DNA of 46,842 nucleotides from Clostridia bacterium. GTDB lineage: Bacteria; Bacillota; Clostridia; Peptostreptococcales; Caminicellaceae. Position numbers and translations under genes: made by a program. Positions 45,528 to 46,842 of this stretch are shown in pieces. Where the stretch lies: positions 1-46,842 of the forward strand of contig JAKSBP010000161.1 of the NCBI GenBank assembly GCA_022361035.1. The letters are read 5' to 3'. Under the pieces are notes generated by a model. The model had not been told where the DNA came from, searched no databases, and was given only the letters and a program-made list of their open reading frames with translations. Each line of letters opens with the position of its first letter. Within the stretch, counting starts at the first letter, position 1.

Positions 45528-45552
45528 GTTTACATAATTTAATTATGTAAAC
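45528..45552 (+). terminator. Hairpin after dprA
   Basis: GTTTACATAAT and ATTATGTAAAC form a perfect 11-bp stem with a 3-nt loop, 9 nt after the dprA stop. A run of T residues (CTTTTTTC) follows 11 nt later rather than immediately, so termination efficiency is uncertain. Confidence 0.6.
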
Positions 45553-45617
45553 TGCATCGTCACTTTTTTCTAAATAATTAAGCATTTCTTCAATAAAATT
45601 ATAGATTTTATAAAGTA

Positions 45618-45903
45618 TATAGATGAGTGATTGAAAATGTTAACTTACTTCAGCAGCCACAGAGAATCCTTTAGGCTCATGCTATAAATCTGTTTTTAAA
45701 TAGATAACAAGAAGGTAAAACAGATTTATAAAAGAGTCTCTTATGAAGATTTAAAAGGAAGACTCTTTTGAAACACATATACGAAAATTATATATATCTA
45801 TATATTTATAAGGTCTATAATTTCCTATGTGTTATAAAAATCGCTCAAAAGGAAACCTCAGAGTCTGCTTTCGCTTATTAAGTTTCTTAGTCACACATCT
45901 ATA
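45618..45903. repeat. MITE-like nested-hairpin repeat, copy B
   Basis: A 286-bp element. The left end TATAGATGAGTGATTGAAAA and the inverted right end TATAGATGTGTGACTAAGAA match over about 50 bp with mismatches. Inside are a perfect 13-bp inverted pair (ATAAATCTGTTTT at 45684-45696 with 45717-45729), a perfect 10-bp pair (AAAAGAGTCT at 45730-45739 with 45760-45769), and AACACAT (45772-45778) with ATGTGTT (45827-45833). The last stem and following 30 bp are homologous to copy A. No ORF. The flank 45904-46152 up to the LysM gene holds only a TATAAT-like box without a clear -35. Confidence 0.75.
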
Positions 45904-46152
45904 TTTGAATAATAAAGTCTAAATTAGAGAAACCTTGAAAAGTATCTACTATATTATAACTATCTAAAATCAATTACTGTAGATATTTATCTTGTTTTGT
46001 ATATTTCTCACCATTTCCCAGGGAATTATCAAGGCATTAATACATTTATTAATCCTTATACTCCACTTTAAATTTAATTTCCATGATTTTAACATTTTTA
46101 TTCTGTTATGCATATTATAATCTAAAGATTTATTTATAATGGAGTGAAAAAT

Positions 46153-46686
46153 ATGAATCTCAGAGTAAGTGAGCCCCGTAAACCTGAAAGGTGTTATAGC
46201 CATTCTGCAATCAAATATACTGTTAAACCTGGAGAAACTATGTATGAAATTGCATCAAATTTTACAATGGACGTAAGGGACTTAATGAGGTATAATCGAC
46301 ACATTCCAAACCCCAGATTTTTAGTTACTGGAGATGTTTTATGTATACCCAAGCCATGGAGGCTCTGTTCTTTCTTACCTCCTACTAAAAACACTCCTAA
46401 AAATTCCTATGCCCTTGTTAGCAGTTTAAGTGGAATCACTTGTATGGCCAGTCTACCTCCAGTGGAGGAATTGGGAGAAGAGTATATTGGCTATTTTTGT
46501 TACGCTGTGAGTGAGTATGACTATGAATATGTAAAATTATCTAATATTTCAAAGACTCCTTCTATTTGGATTGGGACAATTAGTAGTAAAAGTTTAGAGC
46601 CTAATATAAAGCTCATTATTAGTGCAGATAGAGAAAAAGAGTTATCAGAACCCCCTGGTGATTTCATACTATTTGAAAATACTTAA
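46153..46686 (+). CDS. Small LysM-domain protein
   Basis: A 177-residue protein. LysM is clear at about 19-67 (IKYTVKPGETMYEIASNFTM, DVRDLMRYN, then LVTGDVLCIP). The remaining ~105 residues contain a compact domain I do not recognise (YFCYAVSEYDYEYVKLSNIS, SIWIGTISSKSLEPNIKLII), with five or more cysteines over the whole protein. There is no signal peptide, so it may be cytoplasmic or a spore-layer protein, as with other unsignalled LysM proteins of spore formers; this is inference. I chose the ATG at 46153 with GGAG 8 nt upstream over a GTG at 46144. It is bracketed by repeat copies B and C. Confidence 0.85.
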   Translation: MNLRVSEPRKPERCYSHSAIKYTVKPGETMYEIASNFTMDVRDLMRYNRHIPNPRFLVTGDVLCIPKPWRLCSFLPPTKNTPKNSYALVSSLSGITCMASLPPVEELGEEYIGYFCYAVSEYDYEYVKLSNISKTPSIWIGTISSKSLEPNIKLIISADREKELSEPPGDFILFENT

Positions 46687-46742
46687 AATATTTATTAAAG
46701 TTCTCATTTTAAATTATTAATTAATTTTTTTGTATTATAGTT

Positions 46743-46785
46743 AAAAAAGCAAAGTAAATTTTAATATATTCAAATCTACTTTGCT
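46743..46785 (-). terminator. Intrinsic terminator, best read on the minus strand
   Basis: AGCAAAGTA and TACTTTGCT pair (extended by ATTT/AAAT after one mismatch) and are followed on the minus strand by six T residues. It probably serves a minus-strand gene beyond the right edge, converging on the LysM gene; it could also act weakly for the LysM gene. Confidence 0.6.
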
Positions 46786-46792
46786 CCTAGTC

Positions 46793-46842
46793 TATAGATG
46801 TGTGATTGAGAAAGTTAACTTACTTCAGCAGTCACTGAGAAT
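46793..46842. repeat. MITE-like repeat, copy C, left end (cut by window edge)
   Basis: The last 50 bp match the first 50 bp of copy B at 45 of 50 positions (TATAGATGTGTGATTGAGAA then GTTAACTTACTTCAGCAG), in the same orientation. The element continues beyond the window. Confidence 0.75.

Noticed and set aside
45970..46203. 77-residue minus-strand frame upstream of the LysM gene
   Set aside because: No ribosome binding site, an odd composition, and it overlaps the start of the LysM gene.

Overview
The window is a low-G+C (about one third G+C by eye) chromosomal segment from a motile Gram-positive anaerobe of the Clostridia/Tissierellia type. The reasons are FliY (a CheC-FliN fusion), CheC and CheD, SigD-type sigma factor, CodY, strong GGAGG ribosome binding sites, and a gene order (topA-codY-flgB...sigD-rpsB-tsf-pyrH-frr-uppS) typical of Firmicutes. 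The genus cannot be named from the sequence alone.

Layout, in transcription order on the minus strand (high to low coordinates): a small cold-shock gene; topA with its own strong promoter; codY; an 876-nt gap without genes; then one uninterrupted fla/che operon of about 33 kb. The operon runs flgB-flgC-fliE-fliF-fliG-fliH-fliI-fliJ-(YlxF/MotE-like)-fliK-flgD-(TIGR02530-like)-flgE-flbD-motA-motB-fliL-fliM-fliY-cheY-fliO-fliP-fliQ-fliR-flhB-flhA-flhF-flhG-(YcgR/PilZ)-cheB-cheA-cheW-cheC-cheD-sigD-(FapA/DUF342)-(97-aa protein)-(SwrB-like). It ends at a clear intrinsic terminator at 3655-3685. A separate promoter then drives rpsB-tsf, followed by a terminator and pyrH-frr-(small PASTA-like protein)-uppS, which runs off the left edge. 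On the right, the plus strand carries comM-dprA and a small LysM protein.

Functionally, the operon encodes the rod, MS-ring, switch, export gate, ATPase complex, hook and stator, the adaptation/phosphatase arm of chemotaxis, a c-di-GMP brake protein and the flagellar sigma factor. The left end carries translation (S2, EF-Ts, RRF), UMP kinase and undecaprenyl-PP synthesis. The right end carries DNA-uptake genes and topoisomerase I. CodY, a nutrient regulator known to repress motility genes in relatives, sits directly upstream of the operon.

The unusual material is not a new protein system. Two genes carry in-frame stops: cheB (TAA at codon 246, catalytic Asp lost) and uppS (TGA at codon 22). 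A family of 217-286 bp elements with TATAGATGTGTGA-type inverted ends and nested hairpins occurs next to codY, after dprA and at the right edge. An 87-bp mini-element with insertion-sequence-like ends sits between two near-identical terminators. A 12-mer, AAATTGCATAAT, recurs in intergenic spacers and forms one hairpin inside the operon. I see no tRNA, rRNA, CRISPR array, prophage or complete transposase gene.
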